Source: Inmirania thermothiophila (GTDB lineage Bacteria; Pseudomonadota; Gammaproteobacteria; DSM-100275). Taken from it: DNA of 64,000 bases. Made by a program: the position numbers and the translations under genes. Below are positions 61,544-64,000 of this stretch, piece after piece. Position 1 is the stretch's first letter. The number at the start of each line of letters is the position of its first letter. The stretch is taken from positions 118,733 through 182,732 of the forward strand of contig NZ_RJVI01000001.1 in NCBI RefSeq assembly GCF_003751635.1. Direction: 5' to 3'. Below the pieces are notes generated by a model, which was given only the letters and a program-made list of their open reading frames with translations, did no database searches and was not told where the DNA came from.

Positions 61544-62743
61544 ATGGAGTTCCTGGTCGCCCGCCAGCCCATCTACGACGCCGATCTGCGCGTCCGCGCC
61601 TACGAGCTCCTCTACCGGCGCGGGCCCACCGCGGCGGCCGAGGTGGAGGACGGCGACGCCGCCACCGGCACCGTGCTCGCCGGCCTGCTCATGGAGGTGG
61701 GCCTCGAGCGGCTGGCGGGGACGCTGCCCGCCTTCGTCAACGTCACCCCGCGCTTCGTCGTCGGCGGCGGGCCTGTGCCGCTGCCGCCGGGGCGGGTGGT
61801 GCTGGAGGTGCTGGAGACGGTGGACCCCACGGCGGAGGTCCTCGCAGGGCTCGAGACCCTGCGCCGGGCGGGCCACCGCATCGCCCTCGACGACTACGTG
61901 CTGGAGCCGGAGCGGGCACCGCTCCTGCGACTCGCCGACATCGTCAAGGTGGACGTCCTCGCCCTCGACGCCGCGCGGGTCGCCGAATCGGCGCGCGCGC
62001 TGCGGCCCCTGGGCGTTGAGCTGCTGGCCGAGAAGGTGGAGGACCGCGAGACCTTCGAGCGCTGCCGCGCGCTGGGCTTCGAGCTCTTCCAGGGCTACTT
62101 CTTCGCCCGCCCGGACCTCATGCGCAGCCGCCGGGCGCCTGCGGCGCGCACCGCCCTCATGCGGCTCATCGCCCGCCTGCAGGATCCGGAGGCGGGCTTC
62201 GACGAACTCGCCGGGATCGTCCGCAGCGACGTCACCCTCGGCTACCGGCTGCTGCGCTACATCAACTCGGCCTTCTTCGGCCTGCGCGTCGAGGTGGACA
62301 GCATCGAGCGGGCGATGATCTACCTGGGCGAGCGCAACCTGCGCGGCTGGGCCACGGTGCTCGCGCTCGCCAGCGTCGACGACAAGCCGTCGGAGCTGCT
62401 CACCACCTCCCTGGTGCGGGCACGGATGACCGAGCGGCTCGCCTCCCGGGCCGACCTCGAGCCCCAGGCGGCCTTCACCGCCGGCCTCCTCTCCACCGTG
62501 GATGCCTACCTCGACCAGCCCATGGAGGCGGTGGTGGAGGCGCTGCCGCTCACCGCCGAGCTGCGCGCCGCGCTTGCCCGCCACGAGGGGCCGCTGGGGA
62601 CGCTGCTTGCCGGCGTGCTCGCCTACGAGCGCGGCGACTGGGCGCGGGCCCGCACCCTGCTGCCGGAGACCGCGGCGGAGATCTACGTGGAGGCCCTGGA
62701 CTGGGCCGACCGCGTCCGCGCGGGGCTCCTGGGGGCGGCCTGA
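61544..62743 (+). CDS. EAL-HDOD signalling protein (YuxH-like)
   Basis: 399 residues combining a c-di-GMP-phosphodiesterase-like EAL domain (about 1-200) and an HDOD domain (about 205-399). The EAL motif reads YELLYR; acidic and other metal/catalytic positions LEVLET, ALDDY, VKVD and AEKVED are present in degenerate form and QGYFF closes the domain. HDOD signature includes SDVTLGYRLLRYINSAFFG. Whether it hydrolyses c-di-GMP or only binds it is open. ATG at 61544; another in-frame ATG is at 61511. Confidence 0.9.
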   Translation: MEFLVARQPIYDADLRVRAYELLYRRGPTAAAEVEDGDAATGTVLAGLLMEVGLERLAGTLPAFVNVTPRFVVGGGPVPLPPGRVVLEVLETVDPTAEVLAGLETLRRAGHRIALDDYVLEPERAPLLRLADIVKVDVLALDAARVAESARALRPLGVELLAEKVEDRETFERCRALGFELFQGYFFARPDLMRSRRAPAARTALMRLIARLQDPEAGFDELAGIVRSDVTLGYRLLRYINSAFFGLRVEVDSIERAMIYLGERNLRGWATVLALASVDDKPSELLTTSLVRARMTERLASRADLEPQAAFTAGLLSTVDAYLDQPMEAVVEALPLTAELRAALARHEGPLGTLLAGVLAYERGDWARARTLLPETAAEIYVEALDWADRVRAGLLGAA

Positions 62744-62750
62744 CCGCCCC

Positions 62751-62778
62751 TTGCCGCGCCTCCGTCAGGGGATAGAAT
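62751..62778 (+). promoter_or_regulatory. Promoter of the ABC exporter operon
   Basis: TTGCCG (62751-62756), 16-base spacer, TAGAAT (62773-62778), in the 159-base gap between the EAL-HDOD gene and the ABC ATPase. The -10 matches five of six consensus positions, the -35 four of six. The remainder of the gap is G/C-rich and looks featureless. Confidence 0.5.
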
Positions 62779-62902
62779 GCGCGGCGCGGGCGGGGCCGGA
62801 ACCCGGGCCCGTCCGCCGCGGTCACAACACCCGGCCGCCGCCCGAGGGCGGCCGCATCGCACCCGGCCCGCCGGGCCGGACCCGCCGAGGGGAACCCGAG
62901 CC

Positions 62903-63858
<956 letters not shown>

Positions 63859-63862
<4 letters not shown>

Positions 63863-64000
63863 CGGTGTGGGCCATCGCGCGGCGCGAGCTGCGCTCGCTC
63901 TTCCTCTCGCCCATGGCGTGGGCGATCCTGGCGGTGCTCCAGTTCCTCCTCGCCTGGATGTTCCTCGCCCAGGTGGAGACCTTCCTCCTCCTGCAGCCGC
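63859..64000 (+). CDS. ABC-2 type permease, partial (window edge)
   Basis: The first 47 residues of a membrane protein, starting MTVWAIARRELRSLF and with a hydrophobic span at about 16-38. This matches GldF/ABC-2 permeases that pair with GldA-like ATPases. The remainder lies beyond the window. ATG overlaps the ATPase stop. Confidence 0.85.

Overview
The window is one continuous, gene-dense chromosomal segment of very high G+C (roughly 70% by eye). It carries about 62 protein genes on both strands, no gap between genes longer than 190 bases, and no visible rRNA, tRNA, CRISPR array, insertion sequence or prophage. Conserved blocks (yibN-grxC-secB-gpsA, hslVU-DUF971-ubiE-ubiB, def-fmt-rsmB-DUF4390-ntrYX-trkA-trkH, LysM-dprA-smg-topA, hemB/ppk1) point to a gammaproteobacterium. 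A cytoplasmic SoeABC-type sulfite dehydrogenase and a persulfide-sensor-like ArsR regulator suggest a sulfur oxidiser of the Chromatiales/Ectothiorhodospirales kind. The species is not identified; this is inference from gene content.

Layout. 1-2.6 kb (minus): ArsR-type regulator, then rhodanese, glutaredoxin, SecB and glycerol-3-phosphate dehydrogenase. 2.7-6.5 kb (plus): envC, ctpA, yibQ and a DJ-1/YajL protein (cell wall and stress). 6.6-11.3 kb (minus): hslV, hslU, DUF971, ubiE, ubiB. 11.4-18.8 kb (plus): an accessory metabolic cluster of a molybdo/tungsto-formate-dehydrogenase-like protein, an ornithine cyclodeaminase-family enzyme and a fused hydantoinase/5-oxoprolinase. 18.8-19.8 kb (minus): TlpA-like thioredoxin and an unknown secreted protein. 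19.9-22.4 kb (plus): a MotA/MotB-like proton-channel pair with a long coiled-coil stalk, function unknown. 22.4-26.5 kb (minus): two M16 peptidases, rsmD, coaD, ferredoxin. 26.5-30.2 kb (plus): ftsYEX, ttcA-like, DUF2007.

30.2-42.1 kb (minus): def-fmt-rsmB-DUF4390-ntrY-ntrX-trkA-trkH-trkH-methyltransferase, linking translation initiation, a two-component system and potassium uptake. 42.2-51.4 kb (plus): LysM protein, dprA, smg, topA, an AEC transporter, hemB, ppk1. 51.4-54.9 kb (minus): a YfaZ-like porin, a CYTH-CHAD protein and a two-domain PPK2; with ppk1 these form a polyphosphate island. 55.0-60.1 kb (plus): soeABC, then rpmB-rpmG. 60.2-61.4 kb (minus): fatty acid desaturase. 61.5-64.0 kb (plus): an EAL-HDOD protein and an ABC exporter cut by the window edge.

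A recurring theme is translational coupling: at least eleven junctions are exact 4-nt ATGA or GTGA stop/start overlaps. The most interesting parts are the uncharacterised MotAB-like pair, the formate-dehydrogenase-like protein lacking one expected Fe-S cluster and any partner subunit, the ArsR regulator with the SqrR/BigR cysteine pair beside a rhodanese, the tandem trkH genes, and the polyphosphate island.
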